This document shows positions 35,971 through 47,100 of a stretch of DNA of 64,000 nucleotides, piece after piece. Where the stretch lies: assembly GCF_029873635.1 (NCBI RefSeq), contig NC_080423.1, positions 89,697,191-89,761,190 on the forward strand, written 5' to 3'. The translations under genes and the position numbers were made by a program. The DNA comes from Malania oleifera (taxonomy: Eukaryota; Streptophyta; Magnoliopsida; Santalales; Ximeniaceae). Numbering within the stretch: the first letter of the stretch is position 1; each line of letters starts with the position of its first letter. The notes below the pieces were generated by a model. It was not told where the DNA came from, ran no database searches, and saw only the letters and a list, made by a program, of their open reading frames with translations.

Positions 35971-36041
35971 TAGTTCTTATGCAATGACTCTATCTTCTCC
36001 ACTATAACGCCTATCCAACTACCCTTCTCTTGACTATGCAG

Positions 36042-36373
36042 TGTGAAAAGTGGGCACGGTAGGTAAGCGACGACTATCAGTGTGAACGGCAGGCGCCACC
36101 ACCTACCATGGTAGGTGAGCTACCTATGTGTTTCTTCCACAGACCAGAGACTATAAATAAGACCCCCCCCCCCCCAATCGGAGCAAAACACACACATCTC
36201 GACTCCAAGATTATGTCCTTTTCTGTTTTTTCTATTTCTTGTCCTTTCACCATTGAAGCTCATTTAGTGAGTGTATAGTTGGACAGATTGATGTAATCTG
36301 ATTGTTATAATAAAACTTTGTATTATCTCTTCAATCATTTCTTTAAAGCATATCTTGGTGTTGTTATTTTACA
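36042..36373 (+). mobile_element. Element L: short solo-LTR or TRIM-like insert inside H (boundaries approximate)
   Basis: A stretch of about 330 bp starting TGTGAAAAGTGGGC and ending near TTATTTTACA interrupts the region between integrase and RT of H. It contains a TATA-like box (actataaataag near 36150), a C tract at about 36167-36177, and aataaaact near 36310 that could serve for polyadenylation. That is a compact LTR layout. A clear target repeat was not found. Confidence 0.5.
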
Positions 36374-37860
36374 CCTGTGTCATCTCAACCCTGAGTTTCT
36401 GACTCCACCTACACTATTGGCTAATCTTTCAGGCTAGGACTCCCTGCATGTTTACTCTAAGTCTCTAACTTCACCTGAGTCACACACTCATTGCTGCTGT
36501 GATTTTCTGGTATCTGTTTCTCTATTTCTTCTTGAGCATGTCGTAACATAGTTTTCCAATCAAAAACTACATCCATACTGATCACCACCTTGTTTGCCAC
36601 TAGATCTTACAGCTTAAACGCTTTCACGTGTTTATGGTATCCTAAAAAGATGCATCATCTTGATTTTGCCTCAAGCTTAGATCTCTCCTCACTCGGGATG
36701 TATGCACACGTCGGATACCCAAATACTCTTAAAGGATAGTAGTCTACATTTACTCCTATCCACATCTCCTCAGCAAACTTTCCCATTCTGTGATGCCCTA
36801 GACGATCTGTTTACCAAAACACACGTCACAATAACCGCATCGGCCCAAAAATTCATGGCAAGCCCAACCTATAACTTGAGGCACTGAGCCCTTCCATTAG
36901 GGTCCAGTTCATCCTTTTCGCCACACCATTTTACTGCGGTTTGCAACACACGATAAAAAGCCTCCTTATGCCTTGTTGCTTGTAGAACTCTCTAAATCCC
37001 GAGTTTGTGTACTCAATCCCATTGTATGTCTTGAAGAATTTGATTTTTCTCTCGATCTAGTTTTCCACTTCAGCTTTCCACACTTTGAACCTGGCAAACG
37101 TTTTTGACTTGTGATGCATGAAATAAACCCATAACTTTCGTGAGTAGTCATCGATAAAACTCATGAAATACACATGTCCCCCTTCGTGATGTCACTCTCA
37201 CTGGTCCCCAAACATCAGAATGAATGTAGTCCAGTACTCCATCTATTTTGTGCGTGGCCATCATGAATTGAACCCGATTTTGCTTCCCAAGCACGTAACG
37301 CTCTTACAGAACTCCAACTTACATGATTTTACCCCCTTAAGAAGATTTCTCTTGTGACGTTCCTGCATCCCACACTCTCCCATATGCCATAGATGCATAT
37401 GCCATAGAAAAGTACTATTAAACTCAGACTCTACGACTGCAACTCCAACTATAACCGTGGTACCCAGTAGTGTGTAAATATTACCTGACACTCTCTTCCC
37501 TTTCATCACGGTTAGAACATCCTTGCTCACCTTCATTGCCCCACCTTAGGACTTGTAACTGAACCCATTACAATCCAAGGTGCCTAACGAAACCAGATTC
37601 TTCCTCCACTCTGGTATGTGCCTCAACACAATGGCCGCACTACACTGTTATACATCCTGATTTTGATATTCCCCATCTCGATCACTTTGCATACAACATC
37701 GTTCCCCATCATAATGGAACTAGAACTGACTAGTATGTACGTAGTGAACCAATCCTTATTGGAAGTCATATGATACGAACATGCAGAGTCCAAAATCCAA
37801 GAATCTATGAACTCATCCGACCCCAATGAAACCGAAAGCATATCACTATCACAGCTCTCA
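36374..37860 (-). pseudogene. Element H protease, pre-integrase and integrase region (fossil)
   Basis: Minus-strand segments include DSWILDSACSYHMTSNKDW near 37790 (protease) and LWHMHLWHMGECGMQERHK near 37390 (pre-integrase). Integrase remnants run down to about 36600, with a linker ending in EEIEKQIPENHSSNECV near 36500. The region is broken. Confidence 0.82.
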
Positions 37861-38700
37861 AAGTCTCATTCTTTAACTACATTCGTCGTTGTTAACGAAC
37901 CTTCCTTGCTTTCAGCACCTCCCTTCTTACTTTACAGACACTCAGGTTTTGTGTGCCCTCTTTGTCGTACTTAAAATACAACATGTCCTTCTTCATAGAC
38001 TTGAACTGAGCCCTATGGCCACTCAATCCACCTCGAAAACCACTCCTCCTTTGATCATTATTCAACTTCGCCATGACCCCTTTAGCATGTGAACCCTCGT
38101 CATTGGCCTTCTTCCTTTGGTGGAACCCTAGCAACACACTCGTGATGTCCTCCAACTCTAGGCTATCTTTTTCCCAAGTTAGTGTTGTAAGCAAGTTTTC
38201 GTATGTAGGAGACGTCGATAGGAAATTTAGTAGTATCAATGCCTTATCCTCTTCCTCAAACTTCACATTAACGCGCTTCAGATCACTAATGATCTGATTG
38301 AAAGTGTTGATGTGCTGAGAAAGGTCCAAACCCTCAGCCATCTTAGGAAAATAAAGATTTTGCTAGAAATACAACTTGTTCGTAAGCGACTTGGACATGT
38401 ACTGGCTTTCAAGCTTTAACCAAATCGCAGCCGGCGATTCCTCATCTATGATGTTGTACATAACGTCATTAGCTAGACAATGGCGGATCGTGGAAACCGC
38501 CTTTGCTTCAAGCTCCTTCCAACTTCCTTCGTTCATGTCGTCTGACTTCTTTCCGTACAAAGCCTTCACCATCCCTTGTTGCACTAGTAGGTCTTTCACT
38601 CTTCGTTGCTAAAGCCCAAAATTACCGGTTCGGTCAAACATATTCACATCAAACTTAATCGAAGAGAGCTCAATCATTGTTGAACCAATAGCTTTGATAC
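37861..38700 (-). pseudogene. Element H gag region and primer-binding site (fossil)
   Basis: MKDLLVQQGMVKALYGKKSD near 38590, AIWLKLESQYMSKSLTNKL near 38400, and LSQHINTFNQIISDLKRVN near 38320 are typical of Tnt1/Tork gag. The minus-strand primer site tggtatcaaagc lies near 38691-38702, next to the 5' LTR. Confidence 0.87.
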
Positions 38701-38704
38701 CACT

Positions 38705-39302
38705 TGTTGATGCTCGTTTAACTCGAATACACACAGCGAAAGCACACAATCACACACAAATCAATCAACAACACCAATGCTATCACTCAATGATGAAATA
38801 TACTCAAGAAGCAATCAAACAATAATAAGAAGAATCATAAACACAACTAGAACACACAAGATTTAAGTGGTTCGGCAATAGCGTATGTCCACGGGAGCAG
38901 CACTTCGGTTTTCACTATGATCAATGTCAAAGCTACAATCTATAGGTTACAATATTGTTTAAGTATGAACTCATTGCGTACACAAGTGTTTTAGTATATC
39001 TAAACTACATTTGTAGTGATCCCTCGGAGGAAAATCCTCCGATTAGCCCAATCTACAAGCCTCCGATGTGAATTTACGTAATTTGCGCCGATTGAAACCA
39101 TCGAAAATTTAGCCAAATTGTCAATAGTTAGATGTTGATAAAAATTTCTTCTTCATTTTGCCTAAAACTGTCGACGGTTAGGGCCTAATCCGTCGACGGT
39201 TTGCCTTCCTTGTGCAGACTTCTCTTATGCCATTGTCCCTCGCTTCACGTAACTTTCTCCAGTGCATGTGATTCACTCTGAATATGAGCCAAATCCCCAA
39301 CA
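38705..39302 (-). repeat. Element H 5' LTR
   Basis: It starts TGTTGATGCTCG and ends CCCCAACA on the plus strand. The palindrome ccgtcgacgg lies at 39190-39199, with a second tgtcgacgg near 39169. Confidence 0.9.
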
Positions 39303-39560
39303 ATACCCTTTCTACTACTAGTAAAAGTAACTATCTCACTCATCCTTACTAGTCCACTACTTGACCTACATTTAAAATGCCATTAACCCATTTAAGTTGT
39401 CCTTCATATTTTGGAAACTTTTACTTTTTTGGATATGTTTGTTTCTTATTTACCTCACAATTTCATTCATAGAGTGACTAATCTTTCAACCATCAAATAG
39501 AACTTTTCGTTTAATTTTAGGGATATTTTACCATCACATAGTACAACCGAAGTATAAATT
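39303..39560 (-). pseudogene. LINE reverse-transcriptase C-terminal remnant, 5' part
   Basis: On the minus strand, CDGKISLKLNEKFYLMVERL near 39545 resembles the LINE segment IPLKLKGKFY, and KKVKVSKI near 39440 sits where related LINEs have QKMSVAEM. SSGLVRMSEIVTFTSSRKG then runs to 39303. It has several stops. The sequence resumes at 33809 on the other side of H, which shows that H landed inside it. Confidence 0.6.
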
Positions 39561-42060
39561 TTTTTTTTTCACTTGTAATTTTGAGCAAATATTTTCCTAC
39601 ATGAAAATTGGGATTTTGGCATCGAAATAGGATTCAAGAAGTAGGGTTCACATTGCACGCTCGAAAATATAGGGTAAGAGTATATATTAGACAAATTGAT
39701 ACAAGCAAGAAGAGAGAAAACAAGAAAGATTATTGGAACTACATGTAATTTAGCTAATGAAATAATAAAACTAAATAATATTATTAACAAACAAAACAAT
39801 AAGTTGAAGCAACATGCCTTTGATGTTAGGAAAGATCCCAATAACATTGACATTTATTTATACTATTTTTGTAAGAGTCTTAATTCAATCACTTGAAAAC
39901 ATAGGAGACCATGAAAAAAATTTAAATGTTTTCTCATCTCGTAAATCATGTGGAGGAACATCTAACTTTTCTTTTTATTTCTCCATTCAATTAATCCTTA
40001 TCCATGTGACAAGTTTTTTTTTTGATAAGTCAAATTTAAACAATGAATCAAGATTTCTTTCTTTCTTTTTTATTTTTTTCTTTTTGGTTTTTTTTTTAAT
40101 TGTAGTCATCGTAAATTCATGGCTTAACATGTTTTCTTCCGTTTCATATTCGATTTAATTACTATCTTTTAGGTCATTTTTTTGGAGGGTAATCTTTGAG
40201 GCTTTGACTTTAATTTATATAAATTTAAAAGAACATCAATACGATTTGTACTACATTTTATTCAAATCTACATGAATCCAATCCTAAAATCTAAATTCTA
40301 TAATTTAAAATACATGACCAAGTTCTAAAATCTCAATAGGTTCGTCGGCCTCCGTATTTTTGAGCTTAACATACCACAGTTTATCCCAAAAACTAAAACT
40401 TGTAGATATTATTTTTGGGAGGAAAATTTCTCAGAGAAATCTGAATTAATTAATAATTAAAGAAAAAGAGAGAAAAAAAATTTGAGCCGTTCAAATATCA
40501 TATAAAGTCCTAAGAACAAGATATTGGATTTGACCCCAAAATATCGATATAATGGAGCAGTTGAGATTTTTTTTTTTTTCTTAAGTTTGAATATACTAAC
40601 AATTAGGTGCATGTGCCAAACAAGCATTTGACTAAGAAAAAAGGAGTTTGAAACCAAAGATCCGCAGCCGCAGCCGCAGCCGCAAAAACGCTTCTGACCA
40701 CTCACGGTGTTTGGAATTTGGAAGCAACTTGAAAGTTGAAACGTGGAGGCTGACTGCCTTTGCTTTGCTTTTCTTTGTTTCACACGAAGAAGCAAATGCA
40801 GACTCTCAGATCAAAATTGGTTCATGGAGATATTGTGAGACTCATGGGAACATGTGGCATGCCCTTCCAGGCTCCTTAACCCTAACCCATATTTTGTCAC
40901 TGCGTGTTGCACACCTTTTAGGCCCAAGCCCAATTTCTTTGGCTTATTTCATAGTAAGAAATAATGAGTATAGATTTTTAGCTTTACAGCATTAGATTTT
41001 TAAATTTTTTTTAACTATATTATAAGAAATTCTTATCTTTTAATACTATATGATGTATATATTGGAACATCCAAATTTTTTTGTTTGAAAATTTTCATTG
41101 AAAAAAAAAAAAACTTTTATCCATCACTCATGTCTCTGCAATTTTTTGTGAATCTTTTGGACTATGTGATGAACGTTTGTTTTGCGTATGGCTAAGACAA
41201 CCATTCAAAGAATTACATGGAGATCTCCTTGGTGAGGCACGAGTAGCATTGTTTGAGCTTAAGGCAACCTATTTTGAGGTGGGATAAACTAGCTATTTAT
41301 TGCTCAACTCTTACGGGAATTAAAAGATAGGTTATCGAAAGTAAAACAATCGCCTGTAGAACTATAAAGGTAGCATTCAAAATAAATAACTTGAAGTGAT
41401 ATTCCAGTTAGGGTGAAGAATAATTTGAGACGAGTGTTGCCTTAACAATTGCGGCTAGTCAAATTATGTAACAAAAATATGAAGACCAAATCAAATATTT
41501 TTATTTGCCCTCAAGGTTACAAAAAAAACTTGGTCAACGCTTAGAACTTAGCAACAAATTTCATAAATCTTTGGTTAAAGATAATAAAAATAAAAGAAAA
41601 AAAATAATCTATTCTAATTCTCTAAATAGCTAGGCGATGGTAGACTAGTCTTGTAGTCAAAGTAGACGCCCCATTTTGTCTAATCATCAAATAGCGAAAA
41701 TCTGGTATTTCCATGAGTTGTCTTGATTTTCTAACTTTCAAAAAGCCAAAGATAAAATTTCAAGGGTCTTGGATCATTTTCCTTTTTCCTCTAAAATCTT
41801 TTAAAAATTGTGATTTTAAGAGGTTACAGAAACTTTCTTTTATATTGCAAGAATAAGATTGGGCCATCTAAGGTCTTCCCTTATTGCTTCGTATGGGGCC
41901 ATATGTGATCCCTCCTCTCTCGCCTCTGTGGGTTCTCTTACTCTCATCCTCCCACCTCTGCTAGATTTCAAGTGCCATTAAGGGTAGATTTGGTAGGTGT
42001 TCTCTCATTGGGAGGATTTTCCTTTTGATTTCCTATCCCTTATTCCTGTTATCTTCCCAT
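39561..42060. other. AT-rich spacer without recognisable genes
   Basis: No conserved protein signature was found on either strand. A short gccgca microsatellite lies at about 40662-40686. Open frames of up to about 115 codons here are low-complexity or unsupported. Confidence 0.5.
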
Positions 42061-43076
42061 CCCACCATTAAAAAGAAAAGAAAAAGAACCAAAAGATGTT
42101 CACTCACTATGTGCATGCATTAGATCTCCACCTTCGTAATACAAAATCTACAACTACACACACCCACATTCATTTTCAAAATCATAAAACCAGCCAAAAC
42201 AAAATGAGCAACAATCAACCAACAAAAAGAAGAGAAAACAAACTAAAAAGACTTCAAGCCTCCACTTTCAAATCATTTCCATCTTTGTGGCACACCCACT
42301 TGCAAAACACACACAAATTTATCAAATTCCAAGCTCAAGATTCACACAAAACACAAGAGCATGCACAAATTCACACAAGTATCAAACACAATAAATCTAA
42401 CTCATTCTCATTTCATAAGTCTAAACACACCCTAATTTCATCAAATTTAACCCAAAGCTTAATTTGAATTTAATGTTCAAATTGGAGCTTGAAATAAGGG
42501 CCAATTTAACCTTTAATTTCTTAAATTAGAGCCCTGTTGATCCTCACTTTCGAAATTGAGCCTTGATTGAACTTCAAAGTCTCAAGTCAAGTTCAATTGG
42601 ACATTCATCCATCAAAATCAAATCCTAATTTCCCTCAAGCCCATTAAGGTCCAAATTGAAGTCCAATTGAACCTCAGATTTCAAATTTTGAGGCTAATTG
42701 GCCTTTAATTTCAAAATTAAGGTCAAACTGGATTTTTATTTTTAAGAATTAAGACTTAATTGAATATCAATTTATTGAATAGAGCTCAATTGAACTCAAT
42801 CCTTTCAAAAGTCAAATCCATCAATCCCAATTGCCACTAGTTGAACTCAACTCAACTCCAACTTCCAAATTGAGCACAAATTTACACTTCACCCACAAAA
42901 TTGAAATCAAAACCCTAAAAAAATGAGAGATGAAATTCAAATCATGCGCACTCCACTCAATTTCACCTAATTTCACTAAATTCTACTCACACCCCCACCC
43001 ATTTTGCAATTAATTTCACTTGGCTTCACTCAATTTCACACACCCCTCGTTCCAACACATCATCCATATTCATAAA
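42061..43076. repeat. Degenerate repeat region (caattga / aatttcaa motifs)
   Basis: From about 42470 to 42900 short phrases such as caattgaac, aattgagc and ggcc.aattt.acctttaattt recur at irregular intervals of roughly 40-60 bp, like an eroded minisatellite or LTR U3 region. No coding or terminal repeat could be assigned. Confidence 0.4.
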
Positions 43077-43718
43077 TGTAGACACCTAATTTTATCCTAA
43101 TTGAAATTAATTGGAGAATAAGAGAGTCAAATTTAAGTTTCTCTCCCCTTGTCCTAAGTCTATCTTCTTGAATTTCAAATTTGAATCTTCAATTGCACTT
43201 CTATGATTTAATTGAACCTTAATTAAATTAATTAAGGAATCATACTGGATGAGGATAAGCTCCTATCTTTGGAAGAGTTAGTTATTGTTTCCAAAAGCTC
43301 ATTTAGGACAATGAAAAGGTTTTCCTTATTCTAAAAGAGCAATTTTGGAATTGTTATATTAAGGCAAGCTCCATTACTTCTCTATAAATAAGAAGTTATG
43401 AATTTTGTAATAAGGAGGTTTAACACAAGAGCATTATAGTATACATTCACTCTAAGAAAGAAGCAAGAGAGAAAAAGCAAGAGAAGAAAATAGGAGTTTG
43501 ACCACAAAGGGAGGACATATGTTATCACTGGTTTTATGTTCGATTGAAGAAAGAAATAGAAGGAAAGCAAAGAGGACTCCATTGAAGAAAGGGAGTTTAA
43601 AGCTTAAAGAAGGAATAGTCAAGAAGGAGACAAAAACTTGCTGAAGGTTGGGAAGATTGAAAATCTTCAAAAGGAATAAGGTAAATCTACTATTTTCATA
43701 CACCTTTACATGATTTCA
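43077..43718 (+). mobile_element. Element M: probable solo LTR next to element I
   Basis: It starts TGTAGACACCTAATTT and ends near ATGATTTCA, with the 4-bp repeat taaa on both sides (43073-43076 and 43719-43722). A TATA-like box (tctataaata) lies at 43381-43390. No body is attached. The right end is a best guess. Confidence 0.5.
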
Positions 43719-43739
43719 TAAACTTGGATTTGAGATTAA

Positions 43740-44612
43740 TGATATTTCTTTCATCACTCTTTCTCATTTATTTCCTTCATATTATGCACATTGTGATAAA
43801 AAGAAATTGGTTTGTGATGCTTGTGGGTTTGCCAATCATACTAGAGGCACTTATTCTGCTACTAGTTCTTGTAGTAACAAACCATTTGATATTTTTTTTT
43901 TTTTTTTTATGTTTGAGGTCCCTCCAATATTACTTCTACTTATGGGCATTGTTGGTTTGTCACTTTTATTGATTGTTATAGTCATGTTACTTGGCTATAT
44001 TTATTGAAAAATAAATATGAGGTGTTTTCATGTTTTGTGAAGTTTCACAAGATTGCCACTAAGTATGATCCCAAAATAAAAGTACTTTATACAGATAATG
44101 GCATCGAATATACTAATTAGGATTTTTGTGAGTACTTAGAGATTCATGGTAGGCTCCATCAAACAATATGTGTTGACACGTCAGCTCAAAATGGGATTGT
44201 CGAGCAAAAGAATCGACATCTGCAAGAGGCAGCTTGGTCACTTCTTTTTTCCATAAATGTACCGAAGTTTTTATGGAGTGAGGTTATACTTACTATTGCT
44301 TATCTAATTAACCGTATGCCACTCCGGGCCTTATAGTTTCAAACACCTATTCAATGCTTGATTGGAGATACTACTTTTGTGTGCCTTCTAAAATCTTTGG
44401 ATGTATGTGTTTTTTTTAGACCACGAACCCAATGTAAGCAAATTGGATCCTCAAGCACTGAAGTGTGTATTTGTGGGCTACTCTGCTACTCAAAAAGGAT
44501 ATCAATGTTATTATCCTAATGAAAAATGGATATTGGTCAGCATGGATGTCACCTTTTGGGATTCTGAGGCATAATATAATAACCATTTTGTAGATGACTC
44601 TACCAATTCACT
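43740..44612 (+). pseudogene. Element I pre-integrase and integrase region (fossil)
   Basis: Recognisable segments are CDACGFANHTRGTYSATSS near 43812, then integrase-core-like KVLYTDNGIEYTN near 44080 and NGIVEQKNRHLQEAAWSLL near 44190, and VFVGYSATQKGYQCYYP near 44468. All are typical of copia. The region is broken. Confidence 0.8.
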
Positions 44613-44617
44613 TGTTG

Positions 44618-44946
44618 TGTAGAAACCCAAACCCAGAAAATAAAAGAAATAAATAAGAAATGAAGAAAGGGAATTTAAAAAGGGAAAAGCAGTAGGGTTC
44701 GTCAATGAATCCTTGTTTTTGTTGACGAATGCCCTTCTATGGTTTGTCAACAAAGTTCATGCGTTGTCGACAAAGAAATCCCGAATGATATGAATTTCAA
44801 GCTTAAGGTTCGTCGACGAACCTTTCCTTTCGTCGACGAATGTCTTTCTACAATTCGTCGACGAAGGCACCATTTCGTCGATGAAGACGTCCAGGACAAC
44901 GGTCTATAAATAGGTTTTAACTTTACTTCTTCATTAAGAAACTAAA

Positions 44947-45006
<60 letters not shown>

Positions 45007-46658
45007 GATTCTTCGCTGTTCGTCACCCGAATCGATGATCGGAAGTTATCATGAGGATCTAGGGGAGTTTCTCTACAAGTCTATCGGAGTGAATTTTTGA
45101 ATGGGGTCTTTCCAGGCGTCACCCCAAAATTGAGGTAAGGGTAGAAATGAGCTATTTTTCTAGCATTTAATTGATTAAATGGGGTGTACAGGTCTGGGGA
45201 TGCTTAATGGTTATCATTATAGGGAAATGTGTTTTTAGGATTTTAGGCTTCGTATCTCTGTAGGGCGGGCCTTAGGAGCGTTGTAGGAACTTTTCTTAGT
45301 AACAAGTAAGGGGATTAAGTTAAGTCAGGATTTTTATTAAATATGAACTCATTAAACTATTATATATTTATTTATTTATGAGTACAAAGATTATTTTAAA
45401 AACCAACTGTTCAATAGGAATTTTACAAACCTAAGATATATGGTATGGTACTTTGAATAATATAAATGGTGGAAAATCTGATTTATCTCATGAACTAAAA
45501 ATACAGTGTTTTCTTGGTTGTCTCCTGGATTGTGTTTGAATATTGAAATTGTGTGAAAGGTGAATAAATTTATATGGTTTAACGTGTAACTGAATTTGGG
45601 AATGATTGTGAAATATACTAGAACTGTTTGTGAAACATACTGGAACTGTTTTTGAATAATACAGGGATTTGATATGACGGTCAGGGGTGGTGTTTTATAT
45701 GATGGTTGGGGGCTAGGTTTTATTTAATGGCCGTGAGCTGGGTTTATTTGAGGGCGGGGGGGGGGGGGGGCTGAAATGACAAGTGTAAAACGAAATGATT
45801 TAAATCACAGTTTTTATTACTTAAATTGCATGTTATGCTTTAGGAACCCTGGGGACCAGTTGTTATATGAGCATGGTACCATTGCTAGTGATTGATTATT
45901 AGACCATGTGCGCCCACACTATTCTAGATAGAAGCGTAGGGTGGTCTTAGTTGATAGCCTGCGTGCGGATGAAGTAAGGGTATCGGGCCTGCATCTTATT
46001 TGTGGATCCTTACAGATGGACTTGCAGAGGGATGTTTTGACTCTGTTTTGGGCTGATCACCCAGACTTAGTCCAACCTTCGGGCCGCACAACTTGTACCA
46101 CAGGGGAAGTAAATGGTGTTTGTCACAAGGAGTGTCTTCTATGCATACCTGTAGATTTCTATAAATGATGTTACTATTTAATGAGATGTTTACACTATGG
46201 AAACGAGACGAGTATTTTCAACTGTATAAAGTGAGTACACGATAAAATAGCTATTTTTGGTTAAATGAAGGATGATTGTTCTTTATAAATACAAAATTCA
46301 TGCTGGCCACACACTAGTTTTAACTTAGTTTTCCTTATTGAGAAATGTCTTACCACAATATACAAATTATCTTTTCATGAAACACCAGGGATCGTGTTTA
46401 GTAGGGGCTAAAGGGGTTGAGCTAGTTGTAAAGTCTTTTTATGTAGTGTGTATGGAATAAGTTTTCTTTTTGTACAGTATTATGGGTTGTAATATGGATA
46501 TTTGGAGACATTTATGTATATTAGTAATTAGAACTCTGGTAATGTGTTTGGAGAATGTATCACTTATTTCCACTGCATTTATATTGAATATGGTATCAGT
46601 AACACATACGTTACTTAAGTAGCACCCTAGGCCCCACGTAGTGGGTCGGGGCATTACA
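44618..46658 (+). repeat. Element G 5' LTR
   Basis: It has a TATA-like box (tctataaatagg) at 44903-44914 and a (CT)n run at about 44950-45004, a G tract at about 45752-45770, and GGGGCATTACA at the end. Confidence 0.92.
44695..44893. repeat. Palindrome cluster (GTCGAC type) in the G 5' LTR
   Basis: About eight variants of ttcgtcgacgaa occur here. The best is a perfect 20-bp palindrome, aaggttcgtcgacgaacctt, at 44805-44824. The cluster ends about 15 bp upstream of the TATA-like box. The 3' LTR carries the same cluster, more eroded, at about 51756-51920. Confidence 0.88.
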
Positions 46659-46660
46659 GT

Positions 46661-46673
46661 TGGTATCAGAGCC
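46661..46673 (+). other. Primer-binding site of element G
   Basis: tggtatcagagcc lies two bases after the LTR end and is complementary to initiator-Met tRNA. Confidence 0.87.
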
Positions 46674-47100
46674 TAGGTTTGCTAGGTTTTGTAGACTTTG
46701 ATAGTTGATACTTACCGAAGTATAGGTTGAGATAGGATAAGGATGAGAGTGGGTAGATTAGGTTGGGTTTTGGTTTGAAAGCTTAGAGGCGGACTTCCTT
46801 TAATGGTTTTATGTGTTTTTCTTGGAATGATGATTTCAAGAAAACCATGGTAAATCCATTGATGGTTTCGTTTATGGGTTGAGAGACTGGAGCTTGGAAA
46901 TTTAGGTTCGGATGATAGGGTGGTCGAGTACGTGTGTAAAGTCAGTGTTATGTTGGAAACTGATACCTTGTCAGTTTTGTGGCAGAAATTAGGGAAAGAA
47001 TCTTTAAATTGAGAATTCGTACGTATTAGTAGTTTCTTCATTTCATATTTGCTTCAATTATGATAAATGAGGAGTTTCTAAGTCACTTTCTATCCTATCT

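Larger units (their letters stand above)
33810..39302 (-). mobile_element. Element H: Tork-like Ty1/copia fossil inserted in the LINE remnant
   Basis: LTRs of about 0.6 kb lie at 33810-34405 (3' LTR in element sense) and 38705-39302 (5' LTR), with target repeats ctacc (33805-33809) and atacc (39303-39307). The body on the minus strand runs primer site, gag, protease, integrase, RT and RNase H, and holds the short LTR-like insert L. By eye the LTRs differ by about one seventh, so this is one of the oldest copia insertions here. It is broken, with well over ten breaks. Confidence 0.9.

Noticed and set aside
40648-40995. A 115-codon open frame beginning MKPKIRSRSRSRK
   Set aside because: The Arg/Ser start comes from a gccgca microsatellite, and no domain or gene structure is visible. 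An orphan exon cannot be excluded.
42096-42467. A 123-codon open frame rich in His, Lys, Asn and Thr
   Set aside because: It is low-complexity translation of CA-rich sequence, with no recognisable domain or supporting context.
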